Positions 15,541-24,059 of a DNA stretch of 40,458 nt are shown in pieces (the first letter of the stretch is position 1; every line of letters starts with the position of its first letter). The position numbers were made by a program, and so were the translations under genes. The notes under the pieces are model-generated. The model was given only the letters and a program-made list of their open reading frames with translations. It was not told the origin of the DNA and ran no database searches. This DNA comes from Desulfosporosinus cupriresistens (GTDB lineage Bacteria > Bacillota > Desulfitobacteriia > Desulfitobacteriales > Desulfitobacteriaceae). The stretch spans positions 1 through 40,458 of the forward strand of contig NZ_MASS01000039.1 in NCBI RefSeq assembly GCF_001707885.1. Direction: 5' to 3'.

Positions 15541-16922
15541 CTACATACCCCTGTGAGGATCTATTCCGTATTTTTCTAAACGGTATAAAAAGGCATGCCT
15601 AGAAAGGCCTAACTGTTTTGCAGCCTGACTTTGGTTTCCCCCCGTGTGTTCCATAGCCTGCTTGAGAAACGATTTCTCAAACTCTTCGAGGGAAATCCCT
15701 TCTGTTGGCAGCACAAAACCTCCGATGTTCTTCTCCAATTTTGGTGGAATACCCAAGAAGGGCAAACTATCCATCCCAATCTCTGCCCTTGAGAAATAAT
15801 TACCATACGTTCTACGACATTTTCTAGTTCGCGCACATTTCCCGGCCAAGTATAGGCCTTAAGTTGAGACAGGACTCCTGGACCAAGCGTCTTGCTTCCA
15901 CCATAGGTCCTGAGTTTTTCCAAGAAATGTTCAGTCAGCTCAGAAATATCCTCTCGACGTTCCCGTAAAGGGGGCACGAAAATCGGAAATACATTGAGTC
16001 GATAATATAAATCCTCTCGAAAGCGTCCTTCTTGAGTCTCTTTAAGTAAATCTCGATTCGTAGCCGCGATGATCCTTACATCGACCTTAATGGTTTTTTC
16101 TCCACCAACTCGTTCGAACGTACGCTCCTGGAGTACCCGCAACAGTTTAGCCTGAACATTAAATGACAACTCGCCAATTTCATCAAGGAAAAGTGTCCCC
16201 CCATCCGCTAATTCAAATCGTCCTGTTTTTCGGACATGGGCCCCTGTAAACGCGCCTTTCTCGTGTCCAAACAATTCACTTTCCAATAGGGTCTCTGTCA
16301 GCGCTGCACAATTCACCCGGATATAAGGTCCGTCAAAGCGCGGGCTTAAGGTATGAATGGCATGAGCCACCAGTTCCTTTCCTGTGCCCGACTCCCCATG
16401 AATGAGAACTGTTGCTGGCGTCGGGGCAACTCGTTCGACCAAATGCTTAACAGCCTGCATCTCCGCGCTGTTGCCCACTAACTGCCAACCACCGTTCTGA
16501 ACTTCCCCCTTCAAATAATCCACCTGCTCGCGCAAGCTTCCCACTTCAAAGGCCTTAGCCACGGTGATCAACAGTTCCTCTATATCAAAAGGTTTCATCA
16601 AATAATCCTGAGCTCCAGCCTTCATGGCTTCAACTGCTGTGGAGGTGCTTCCGTGGGCAGTCATCATGACCATCAGTAAATCTGGATAGCGCTCTTTCAA
16701 CTTGTGCAATAAACTTAAGCCGTCCATCTTCGGCATTTTTAAATCCACAAGGACAAGATCAGGACGCTCCGCCAAAGCCCTATCTAAGGCGAATTGTCCA
16801 TCCTCCACCGTTTCAACTTCGTAACCAGCTTTTGTTAAGGCCCGTTCTAGAACCCAGCGCATATTAGCCTCATCATCAGCCACTAAAATCCGACGCACTT
16901 TCTCCACTTCCTTTAAAATCAT
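15541..16922 (-). pseudogene. NtrC-like sigma-54 activator, apparent one-base frameshift
   Basis: The N-terminal frame (from 16922) encodes a receiver domain with D60 in LVLVDLKMP, then an AAA+ domain with Walker A GESGTGKE (176-183), the sigma-54 contact loop GAFTGA (223-228) and Walker [13 protein letters not shown]. After NVVERMVIISQG the frame runs into unrelated sequence, while the next frame gives AEIGMDSLPFLG and a complete Fis-type helix-turn-helix (GGNQSQAAKQLGLSRHAFLYRLEKYGI) ending at 15541. Reading one extra G at the GGG around 15786-15788 joins them. It may be a real mutation, a sequencing error or, less likely, programmed frameshifting; no classic slippery heptamer is present. 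The start could also be a GTG near 16898. Pairs with the downstream kinase. Confidence 0.85.
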
Positions 16923-17260
16923 TACTATATTAAGGGTGTCCTTTTTTAGCCCTGGCTTAACTCCAAAAGCGCATAGTCAACGCAGCAGCAACAACCCATA
17001 GAATCTAATCTTACTGAATGCTTAATAGTCTTTTAATAGTATGTAGCTAAGAAGCCAGTGTGGGATAAGACACACTACACTGTGTTTTATCCCACATCAA
17101 TGCTAATTATCCATCTAGTCTTAAGACTTTATAGTTTCTTTCAAGTTTATTAATGACTAAGAAAAATTTTTTGTAACTTACTTTAAAGTGTTACTAAATC
17201 TAGCCTGAAGCAGTTTCAAGATCCTGTTATATTGAATCATATTCATAAACAAAGCGCAAC
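16923..17260. promoter_or_regulatory. Divergent regulatory region with two palindromes (candidate activator sites)
   Basis: Between the NtrC-like gene and the divergent Met-rich protein gene lie a long hairpin at 17059-17096 (16-bp arms TGTGGGATAAGACACA and TGTGTTTTATCCCACA, one G-T pair, loop CTACAC) and a perfect palindrome AGTCTTAAGACT at 17117-17128. They are about 165-200 and 135 bases upstream of the -24/-12 promoter, the usual distance of enhancer sites for sigma-54 activators. Confidence 0.5.
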
Positions 17261-17277
17261 TTGGCATCACTTTTGCA
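17261..17277 (+). promoter_or_regulatory. Sigma-54 (-24/-12) promoter
   Basis: TTGGCATCACTTTTGCA has the GG and GC elements with exactly 10 bases between them and matches TGGCAY-N5-TTGCA. It lies 40 bases upstream of the ATG at 17317 and directly opposite a sigma-54-activator gene. Confidence 0.8.
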
Positions 17278-17316
17278 ATAAGATTGACCGTCAATATTTT
17301 TAAAGGAGCGTGTACC

Positions 17317-17904
17317 ATGAATTACCTAACAAAACCAATGAAGAAAATCCTTCTTTCCCTATCCCTATTACTCTTAACTCTCTTGTTTGCTACTAATACT
17401 CTAGCTGCATCTGGCGAACTCGAACAAGACGCTGGACCCTATCATGTAACTATGCAGATCAATCCTGAAAATCTTTTGGTCAACCAAGCTGGAACCATGA
17501 CAATAATCATAAAAGATAAGGTCACCGGGCAACCCGTGACAGGCGCCAAAGTAATGATGAGCAAATCAACAATGTTGTCCAGTAGCACTGGGGATAGTAG
17601 CATGGCTGGCATGAACATGTCCTCCAGCATGGATAAACAAGAGGGTACAGCCATGCAAGAGCAATCCTCAATGAGTGGCATGGCTATGGGCCTTGGTTCC
17701 TACATGGTAGAAGGAATGATGTTTAACCAACCCGGGCAATGGACCCAATCGATTACTATCACATCGTCTTTGGGCGAAAGCACTGTTAACTTTCCTATTA
17801 CTATCAGTAAATCCGGACCTAACCTTGTCTTAATTGGTAGTGTCGCTGGTGTTGTCGTAATTGTTGGACTAGTTGCGGCACTATTGAAACGAAAGAAAAA
17901 CTAG
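17317..17904 (+). CDS. Met-rich exported YtkA/FixH-like protein
   Basis: 195 residues from the ATG preceded by AAAGGAG (8 bases). A Sec signal peptide of about 31 residues ends NTLA-ASGE. The mature part resembles YtkA/FixH beta-sandwich domains (GPYHVTMQINPENLLVNQAG then QPVTGAKVMM, and GSYMVEGMMFNQPGQWTQSITI). Between its strands is an insertion very rich in Met and Ser (SSMAGMNMSSSMDKQEG, SSMSGMAMGLG) of the kind that binds Cu(I). A C-terminal helix (NLVLIGSVAGVVVIVGLVAALL) with a basic tail anchors it to the membrane, facing outwards. It starts an operon with the polyferredoxin gene behind a sigma-54 promoter. A copper-binding role is inferred. Confidence 0.8.
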   Translation: MNYLTKPMKKILLSLSLLLLTLLFATNTLAASGELEQDAGPYHVTMQINPENLLVNQAGTMTIIIKDKVTGQPVTGAKVMMSKSTMLSSSTGDSSMAGMNMSSSMDKQEGTAMQEQSSMSGMAMGLGSYMVEGMMFNQPGQWTQSITITSSLGESTVNFPITISKSGPNLVLIGSVAGVVVIVGLVAALLKRKKN

Positions 17905-17923
17905 GAAAGTAGAGGCCATCAGT

Positions 17924-19276
17924 ATGTCAACTAAAAAACAACCACTAAACCTCCTTAATTACTCATGGCTCAAACGTTTTCTGAAAAGCTCTTTATTCCC
18001 CAGGGTATTCCAATGGATTACCGTTTTAGTTTTTGCGGTTATCATGGTTGAAACCTTAGCAGGCCCCTCAGTTGCCCATGATAACTTTGGTACCGCCGCA
18101 ACTTGGGTACTTTGGTGGCCATTAATCCCTTTTTTCTTTTTTCTCCTCGGTCGGTTTTGGTGTGGAATTTGCCCATTTGCCTGGGTAAGCGATCTAACTC
18201 AAAAATTATTTGGAGCCAATCTCAAGGTTCCCAAATTTATCCGTAAAAACGGTCTCTGGATCATCGATATTACCTTTATCTTTATCACCTGGTCTGATCA
18301 CGTTTGGGGAATCGTTGAATCACCCCGAGGATCTGGAACCCTCCTTTTACTCATCTTAGGTGGAGTCATGGTCACTGCTCTGCTCTTCGAACGCCGTACT
18401 TGGTGTCGGTATCTCTGTTTTCTAGGTAGTTTGTCCGGTAACTATTCCCGCGCAGGTATGTTAGAACTCCGAGCAGACAAAGACACTTGTAAAACCTGCA
18501 AAACAAGAGATTGCTATAAAGGCAATGACAAAGCACCTGGTTGTCCGATGTTTGAATTTCCGATGGCCATGGAAAACAACGCCAACTGTAATCTCTGCGG
18601 AAGCTGTATCAAAAGCTGTCCCCATGACTCAATTCGCCTAACCCCCCGTATCCCTACCAGTGAGTTTTGGTCCATGACCAGAGCCCGTTTTGAAGAATCG
18701 TTCTTAGCGATTGTCATCGTAGGAATTGTTTTTGTTCAAAACGTCACGATGTTAGACTTTTACCCCTCCTTCTTAAAGTGGGTGGAACATACATTAGGTA
18801 TCGCTAATCAAGACATTACCTTTACAATTCTCTTTATTTTAGCAATGGCGACACCCGTGTTGCTACTTTTCGCGGCTACTGCAGTTTCTAAACGTTTCAC
18901 AGGTGAGACTTTACGTAATGCCTTTGCGCGTTTTGGATATGCCGTCATTCCACTGGACCTCGCTTCTCACATGGCCCACAACTTGTTCCATCTTCTGGCT
19001 GAAGGGAAGTCAATCTACTACACCTTCATGGGGCTCTTTGGTACGCATCTTGAGGGACCGACCGCCTTCGTTTCCGATCCAACGATTCAAATTATGCAAT
19101 ATTTCTTAGTAATCGCTGGAACTCTCGGTTCTCTTTACACTGCCTACAGAATTGCTAAAAAGAACTATGGTGTGAGTAAAGCCTTGTTCGTCTCAATGCC
19201 GTATCTAATTGTTATCTTGCTCTTCGGTATTTTGAACTTTCTTACCTTTACCGTAAGAATGGGAATGCGAATGTAA
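17924..19276 (+). CDS. CcoG/NapH-like membrane polyferredoxin
   Basis: A 450-residue membrane protein with about five helices before and four after a cytoplasmic ferredoxin domain. RFWCGICPFAW and TWCRYLCFLGSLSG are the paired Cys motifs of the NapH/NosR/CcoG membrane family. Then come CKTCKTRDCYKG...GCPMFEFP and CNLCGSCIKSCPHDSI, giving two 4Fe-4S sites. CcoG proteins reduce Cu(II) for cytochrome oxidase assembly and sit next to CcoH/FixH; here the upstream gene is also FixH-like, but no cbb3 oxidase gene is present. NapH-type proteins instead pass quinol electrons. The C-terminal half (DLASHMAHNLFHLLAEG) is larger than in either. Electron delivery to a surface metal or thiol system is the best guess. 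Confidence 0.8.
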   Translation: MSTKKQPLNLLNYSWLKRFLKSSLFPRVFQWITVLVFAVIMVETLAGPSVAHDNFGTAATWVLWWPLIPFFFFLLGRFWCGICPFAWVSDLTQKLFGANLKVPKFIRKNGLWIIDITFIFITWSDHVWGIVESPRGSGTLLLLILGGVMVTALLFERRTWCRYLCFLGSLSGNYSRAGMLELRADKDTCKTCKTRDCYKGNDKAPGCPMFEFPMAMENNANCNLCGSCIKSCPHDSIRLTPRIPTSEFWSMTRARFEESFLAIVIVGIVFVQNVTMLDFYPSFLKWVEHTLGIANQDITFTILFILAMATPVLLLFAATAVSKRFTGETLRNAFARFGYAVIPLDLASHMAHNLFHLLAEGKSIYYTFMGLFGTHLEGPTAFVSDPTIQIMQYFLVIAGTLGSLYTAYRIAKKNYGVSKALFVSMPYLIVILLFGILNFLTFTVRMGMRM

Positions 19277-19464
19277 TTCAAATCTTTAATTTAAATTTAC
19301 CACAATATTCTTCTTTATAAATTGGATAAGTAAATGTATAATCAACTTGCTGTTTTCAATTTAGTTATGATTTAAAAGTTACTTTGATCAGAATCCGGTA
19401 AAATAACAACTTCTAATTAAAAAGATTGATTTAGCAACTATATTTTAGCAAGGAGGATATCAAC

Positions 19465-20049
19465 CTGAAAAATAATCGCGAAGACAAAAAGCAGAAATTC
19501 ACTCAACAAAAGAAAAGCAAAGCGGGTTTTTTCAGTATTGTGGGCATTGTAGCTGTTATGATTGTTATTGGTTCCTATTTTTTATTTAGCAATAGCAATA
19601 ATTCAAGCGCCTCTACTAAGGCCGCTGCAGATACCGGACAAAAAATAGATTATAGCCCGAACGATAACCTAGAGCAAACGGTGATTGCCAGCAAGGTAGA
19701 AAATAGTAAAGAAATTGTAACTACCCTAAGTATGGTAAAAGAAAAGAAGTTCATACGGACAGAATACACTGCCAACGGCAAGACTGTTCCGTTGGCGGCC
19801 TTCATCCAACCCGATGGTAAAGTAATGGTGGCTGTAAGCTATTGTGAACCTTGTAAAGGAGATTCCTTTCATATTACTGGAAATCAAATAATTTGTAACA
19901 CTTGTGGAACAACTTGGGATCTCCAGACATTTAAAGGAATAAGCGGCGGCTGCCAAGATTATCCGCCTCAAGCATTAACCTACTCTTTAAACGGCGATAA
20001 CCTTGAGATTCCCCAAGCTGTCCTAGATACCTGGTCACCCAGAGTATGA
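19465..20049 (+). CDS. DUF2318 membrane-anchored protein, probable CTG start
   Basis: About 194 residues. A short basic N-terminus precedes one membrane helix (SIVGIVAVMIVIGSYFLF), and the outer domain ends in the DUF2318 pattern VSYCEPCKGDSFHITGN, ICNTCGTTWDL and GGCQDYPP, with two CxxC pairs. Homologues are encoded with FTR1/P19 iron-uptake systems (FetA/Cj1660), and the next genes here are the matching ABC ATPase and FtsX permeases. The start is odd: AGGAGG at 19451-19456 points to CTG at 19465, and the only later starts (GTG at 19540, ATG at 19558) fall inside the membrane helix with no site. A CTG start is rare, so this needs confirming. It has its own spacer of 190 bases from the polyferredoxin gene. 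Confidence 0.8.
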   Translation: MKNNREDKKQKFTQQKKSKAGFFSIVGIVAVMIVIGSYFLFSNSNNSSASTKAAADTGQKIDYSPNDNLEQTVIASKVENSKEIVTTLSMVKEKKFIRTEYTANGKTVPLAAFIQPDGKVMVAVSYCEPCKGDSFHITGNQIICNTCGTTWDLQTFKGISGGCQDYPPQALTYSLNGDNLEIPQAVLDTWSPRV

Positions 20050-20090
20050 TCTAAAAACACTCCTCATAGCAAATATAATGATTATGCTAT

Positions 20091-20116
20091 AACGCACTCG
20101 TTCTTACGAGTGCGTT
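20091..20116 (+). terminator. Hairpin after DUF2318 gene
   Basis: A perfect 11-bp stem AACGCACTCGT/ACGAGTGCGTT with loop TCTT; the T-tract is poor, so termination may be partial. Confidence 0.6.
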
Positions 20117-20146
20117 CACTCTAATAATTGTAGGATCATGAAAGAT

Positions 20147-20175
20147 TTGCTTTAGCACTACTGCTTACTTATAAT
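20147..20175 (+). promoter_or_regulatory. Sigma-A-like promoter for the ABC operon
   Basis: TTGCTT and perfect TATAAT with 17 bases between, about 50 bases upstream of the ATPase start codon. Confidence 0.6.
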
Positions 20176-20223
20176 AATGTAACGTTCCTAAATATATCTT
20201 GTGATTTGGGAGGAAATAACCAA

Positions 20224-20907
20224 ATGTCTTTAATAAGGGTCTGTGAAGCCACCAAGACCTATCGAGGTGGAGACGGTGTTGTCGAAGCCTTAAAAAATGT
20301 TAATTTAGAGATTGCAGAAGGCGAATTTTTGGCTTTAATGGGTCCGTCAGGTTCTGGGAAAAGCACTTTACTAAGTATTCTTGGAGGATTAAATCCGCCC
20401 ACCTCTGGTAAACTCATCATCGACGATATTGATGTTTATGCTTTAGCACCAGAACGATTAGCCGATTTCCGGCACGAATACGTCGGTTTTGTTTTTCAAC
20501 AATATCAGTTGATTCCCTATCTCACTGCTCTAGAAAACGTTATGCTCCCTCTGGCTATCTCCTCTAGACCAGGAAAAGAACAAAGGGAAATGGCTCAGGC
20601 AGTTCTAAATAAAGTCGGCTTAACTTCAAAATCCCTGCGTCTCCCCAGTCAGTTGTCCGGCGGTGAGCAAAATCGGGTGGCTATTGCTCGAGCCATTGTC
20701 AATCAACCAGCAATTATTTTTGCCGATGAACCTACCGGAAGTCTGGACTCGAAAACGGCAGTGGATCTGTTGGAATTATTCCAAACCCTTAATCGCGACG
20801 GTCTAACCATTATTATGGTAACTCATAACAAAGAAAACTTAGAATGGGTCTCCCGCACAGTTTATATCCGTGATGGTGTTTTAGCTTCAATGCCTCAAGA
20901 GACCTAA
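20224..20907 (+). CDS. LolD/MacB-type ABC transporter ATP-binding protein
   Basis: 227 residues from the ATG preceded by GGGAGG; a TTG six codons earlier is less likely. Walker A is GPSGSGKS (40-47), the signature LSGGEQNRVAIARAI, Walker B IIFADEPTGSLDS and the switch His in MVTHN. Sequence and size fit the LolD/MacB class, which drives mechanotransmission across the envelope rather than classical transport. It is followed after 12 bases by two FtsX-type permeases. In FetA-F/P19-linked systems the same trio follows the DUF2318 gene. Confidence 0.93.
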   Translation: MSLIRVCEATKTYRGGDGVVEALKNVNLEIAEGEFLALMGPSGSGKSTLLSILGGLNPPTSGKLIIDDIDVYALAPERLADFRHEYVGFVFQQYQLIPYLTALENVMLPLAISSRPGKEQREMAQAVLNKVGLTSKSLRLPSQLSGGEQNRVAIARAIVNQPAIIFADEPTGSLDSKTAVDLLELFQTLNRDGLTIIMVTHNKENLEWVSRTVYIRDGVLASMPQET

Positions 20908-20919
20908 GGGGGAAACTCA

Positions 20920-22083
20920 ATGCGTTTAACAGATATAGCGTTTCAAAACCTGCGCCGCCGTAAAATGCGCTCCACTTTACTAGTGCTCAGTGTAATTATT
21001 GGGGTTGCTTCAATTATCTTCCTCTTCACGACAACCCAAGCCATGAAAGAAGATGTGGCTAACAAACTGGATCAATTCGGTTCAAATATCCTTATTCTTC
21101 CTGATACTGGACAAGCCCTGACTTTTGGCGGTATAACCGTCGAGGCTCCGACTCAAGTCAAAGCACTCGACATGTCCCTCATTCCACTTATGAAAACGAT
21201 TAAAAACAAGGAAACCTTGGCTACCATTGCCCCCAAGCTTTTAGTCGACACGACTATCAAAGGACAAACCGTTCTATTACTGGGCGTAGATTTCCTACAG
21301 GAATTACACCTTAAAAAATGGTGGACAGTAAACGGCCTCACTAAAGACCAAATTCCATCTGCCAACGAAGTTATATTAGGAAGTGACGTGGCTCGTTCGT
21401 TGAGTTTGAGCATCAACCAAACCATCACGATCAAAGGACAAGATTTTAGAGTAGCAGGAGTCATCCAACCTACAGGTTCTGCAGATAATGACCAAGCTGT
21501 GTTTATCGACTTGGCTGTACTCCAAAAACTGGCCAACCGGCCAAATGCTATCAGTCTTATAGAAGCCGCTGCTTTTTGTTATTCTTGTCCCATCGATGAG
21601 GTAACCAAACAATTAACCGCTATATTACCTGGCACCCAGGTAACTGCTTTAAGATCAACCCTTGAATCTCGTAATGATACGCTCAATAAGTTCAACTTAT
21701 TCGCCAGAAGCGTATCCATTATTCTCTTCCTAGCTAGCAGTCTAGTTATTACTTTGACTATGAAGTCCTCTGTTGAGGAACGGACCCGAGAGATAGGAAT
21801 TTTGCGGTCGATCGGTTTCCGCAAACGCCACATTATCCAAATTGTTCTTACTGAAGCAGGTCTTTTAAGTATTTTAGGTGGGCTTTTAGGTTACCTTCTT
21901 GGGATGGGTGCGGCAGTGAACTTTGGATCCGTTTTGGTCAAATCTCAAGTAGCAATCCCATGGCAATCTAATTTGCTCCTCTATGCTTTAGGGGCATCTC
22001 TTCTAATTGGCCTAGTAGCAAGTCTTTATCCAGCTTGGAAAGCAGCAAGACTTGACCCTACTGAATCTTTGCGTTATATATGA
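20920..22083 (+). CDS. FtsX/MacB-type ABC permease (first)
   Basis: 387 residues with the MacB/FtsX layout: one N-terminal helix after MRLTDIAFQNLRRRKMRS, a large outer domain of about 200 residues, then three C-terminal helices starting at IILFLASSLVITLTM. The cytoplasmic coupling segment ERTREIGILRSIGFRKRHI, which contacts the ATPase, is well kept. The outer domain contains a CYSC pair (AAAFCYSCPIDE), which the second permease lacks. It is preceded by a ribosome binding site (AAGGGGG) and lies between its ATPase and a second permease. Confidence 0.9.
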   Translation: MRLTDIAFQNLRRRKMRSTLLVLSVIIGVASIIFLFTTTQAMKEDVANKLDQFGSNILILPDTGQALTFGGITVEAPTQVKALDMSLIPLMKTIKNKETLATIAPKLLVDTTIKGQTVLLLGVDFLQELHLKKWWTVNGLTKDQIPSANEVILGSDVARSLSLSINQTITIKGQDFRVAGVIQPTGSADNDQAVFIDLAVLQKLANRPNAISLIEAAAFCYSCPIDEVTKQLTAILPGTQVTALRSTLESRNDTLNKFNLFARSVSIILFLASSLVITLTMKSSVEERTREIGILRSIGFRKRHIIQIVLTEAGLLSILGGLLGYLLGMGAAVNFGSVLVKSQVAIPWQSNLLLYALGASLLIGLVASLYPAWKAARLDPTESLRYI

Positions 22084-22098
22084 TTTTGGAGGTACTAT

Positions 22099-23235
22099 AT
22101 GACACTTACTGACATAGCAATCCAAAACTTACGTCGGCGTAAAGGGAAAACTGCCTTTTTACTTCTAACCTTCATATTGGTGATTGGCATCACGGTTACT
22201 CTGAATACGCTGGCAAAAGGCATGCAAGATAATTTACAAAAAAGTTTAACCCAATATGGTGCCAACGTCGAAATTACTCCCAAGTCTGAACATTTTACAC
22301 TCAGCTACGGCGGTCTCTCCATTCCGGGAGTTAATTACGAGATTAAAAGCTTGAATAATAACATTTTGGCTAAAATCAAAACGAGCACAGATCTCATGAT
22401 CAATGGAATCGCCCCCAAAATTATTGGCTCGGCAGTGAGCGTCAGTAATCATTTTCTGGTCATAGGAGTGGACTTTCCCAGTGAATTAAAGATGAAGCCG
22501 TGGTGGCATATTCAAGGACGACAACCCGCTGACGGAGAAGTCATTATCGGTTCGAACCTTGCTCGTCAAGAAAATCTAGTTGTTGGGAGCACTCTAGAGC
22601 TCAACCACCAAACATATCCAGTCGTCGGAGTAATGCAGGAAACTGGCGGCTCAGAGGACAATGGTGTTTTTACAAATTTCGATACATCTCGAGCCATTAC
22701 CGGAATTGATTCTTGGTCCATGATTGAGCTCAACACCTCTGACCCAGATAAAACGACGGTCAGCTTAGCTAAACTCTTACCAGAAGCCAACGTCGCCGAA
22801 GTATCTCAATTAGTTCAGGGTACCAAAGAAAGTGTTGACCGCTTTTCAAATTTTTCCTTAATAGTTTCTTCTTTATTAGGGATTATCGGGGTTTTGATTG
22901 TATTCGTTACGACGACAGGAAACATCAATGACCGAATTGCCGAACTTGGGATCCTTCGAGCCATCGGTTTTCGCCGTCGCCATATTCTTTCCATCCTGAT
23001 CCAAGAAATTTCCTTGGTTAGTCTCTCTGGGGGTGTCCTGGGATTTTTCTTGGGCTTGCTTACCCCCACTTTACTCGGCCCTATAGCTTTTCAAAAAGCT
23101 GTTACTTTTCAATTACACCCCTTAATGGCTTTGCTCTCTATAGGCGCTTCGGTCTTAATCGGTATAGTCTCCATTGTCCTTCCAGCTAGACGAGCGATTC
23201 TGTTAGATCCTTTAGCAGCACTCTCCTATATCTAA
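22099..23235 (+). CDS. FtsX/MacB-type ABC permease (second)
   Basis: 378 residues, a paralogue of the preceding gene with the same opening (MTLTDIAIQNLRRRKGKTAF), outer domain and three C-terminal helices, and the coupling segment DRIAELGILRAIGFRRRHI. The outer domain includes GVDFPSELKMKPWW, which parallels GVDFLQELHLKKWW in the first permease. This suggests gene duplication and a heterodimeric transporter. TTTGGAGG lies before the ATG. The stop codon lies inside a 15-bp-stem hairpin that ends the operon. Confidence 0.9.
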   Translation: MTLTDIAIQNLRRRKGKTAFLLLTFILVIGITVTLNTLAKGMQDNLQKSLTQYGANVEITPKSEHFTLSYGGLSIPGVNYEIKSLNNNILAKIKTSTDLMINGIAPKIIGSAVSVSNHFLVIGVDFPSELKMKPWWHIQGRQPADGEVIIGSNLARQENLVVGSTLELNHQTYPVVGVMQETGGSEDNGVFTNFDTSRAITGIDSWSMIELNTSDPDKTTVSLAKLLPEANVAEVSQLVQGTKESVDRFSNFSLIVSSLLGIIGVLIVFVTTTGNINDRIAELGILRAIGFRRRHILSILIQEISLVSLSGGVLGFFLGLLTPTLLGPIAFQKAVTFQLHPLMALLSIGASVLIGIVSIVLPARRAILLDPLAALSYI

Positions 23236-23288
23236 CAGAACTAGTCTCCGTAAGGCTTTTATAAGCCTAAGGGGACTAGTTCTGTTAG
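23232..23288 (+). terminator. Long hairpin ending the ABC operon
   Basis: A perfect 15-bp outer stem CTAACAGAACTAGTC/GACTAGTTCTGTTAG, with an inner AAGGCTT/AAGCCT-type stem. No T-run follows, so it may allow read-through into the two-component genes. Confidence 0.6.
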
Positions 23289-23312
23289 CAGTGTACTCCC
23301 AATTGTAGATTA

Positions 23313-23342
23313 TTGCCGAAACCTGCCTTTCCCTTATATAAT
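23313..23342 (+). promoter_or_regulatory. Sigma-A-like promoter for the two-component operon
   Basis: TTGCCG and a perfect TATAAT, spaced by 18 bases, 24 bases upstream of the response-regulator start codon. Confidence 0.6.
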
Positions 23343-23365
23343 GGGTCTTTGAAAGGAGTTGCATA

Positions 23366-24058
23366 ATGAGAATTTTACTCGTTGATGACGAAAAAAAAAT
23401 TACGACCGTGCTCAAGGCTTACCTTCAACAAGAGGGCTTTCAGGTCAGCACGGCTATTAACGGGCTTGTTGCCCTGACCATGTTTAAAGAAAATAAGTTC
23501 GACCTCCTCATCCTTGATCTAATGCTCCCCGGCATGTCTGGAACAGAAATTTGCAGTGAAATTCGCAAAATATCCTCTGTCCCCATCATCATGCTCACGG
23601 CAAAAGTTGAAGAAGAGGACCGCCTTAATGGATTGAGCATTGGCGCTGACGATTACATCACCAAACCATTTAGCCCCCGCGAAGTGGTTGCCCGTGTTCG
23701 AGCTGTTTTACGTCGAACCAATAATGAAACTGCACCTCTGGCTGATGTAATCTCCTATGATAACGGTCTTACCATTGATAATATTCAACATGAAATTCGG
23801 CTTCATGAGCAAGAGGTCTTTCTTACTCCAACTGAGTTCAAAATCCTAGGGGCCTTAGCGAAACACCCCGGTCGAGTATATTCACGCGGACAATTGGTAG
23901 AAATAGTTCAGGGGCACAACTTTGAGGGCGATGACCGCGTGATTGACGCTCATATTAAAAAGATCCGTCAAAAGATAGAAACTACCCCAAGTGATCCTCA
24001 ACTTATTCTGACGGTCTACGGCGTCGGGTACAAGTTTAATCCCAGCAAAGGGGCATAA
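23366..24058 (+). CDS. OmpR-family response regulator
   Basis: 230 residues. The receiver domain has the acidic pair VDDE, phosphoacceptor D51 in LLILDLMLPG, the Thr in MLTAK and the Lys in ITKPF. The C-terminal winged helix is of OmpR/PhoB type (VFLTPTEFKILGALAKHPGR, then DDRVIDAHIKKIRQKIE and VYGVGYKF). AAAGGAG precedes the ATG. Its stop is one base from the kinase start. OmpR-type regulators bind direct repeats spaced about 10-11 bases; just such triple repeats occur before the PepSY and SHOCT genes in this window and are its probable targets. Confidence 0.94.
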   Translation: MRILLVDDEKKITTVLKAYLQQEGFQVSTAINGLVALTMFKENKFDLLILDLMLPGMSGTEICSEIRKISSVPIIMLTAKVEEEDRLNGLSIGADDYITKPFSPREVVARVRAVLRRTNNETAPLADVISYDNGLTIDNIQHEIRLHEQEVFLTPTEFKILGALAKHPGRVYSRGQLVEIVQGHNFEGDDRVIDAHIKKIRQKIETTPSDPQLILTVYGVGYKFNPSKGA

Positions 24059-24059
24059 A

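Noticed and set aside
21153..21536. A 127-residue frame antisense to the first FtsX-type permease
   Set aside because: No start site or family match; the sense gene is strongly supported.
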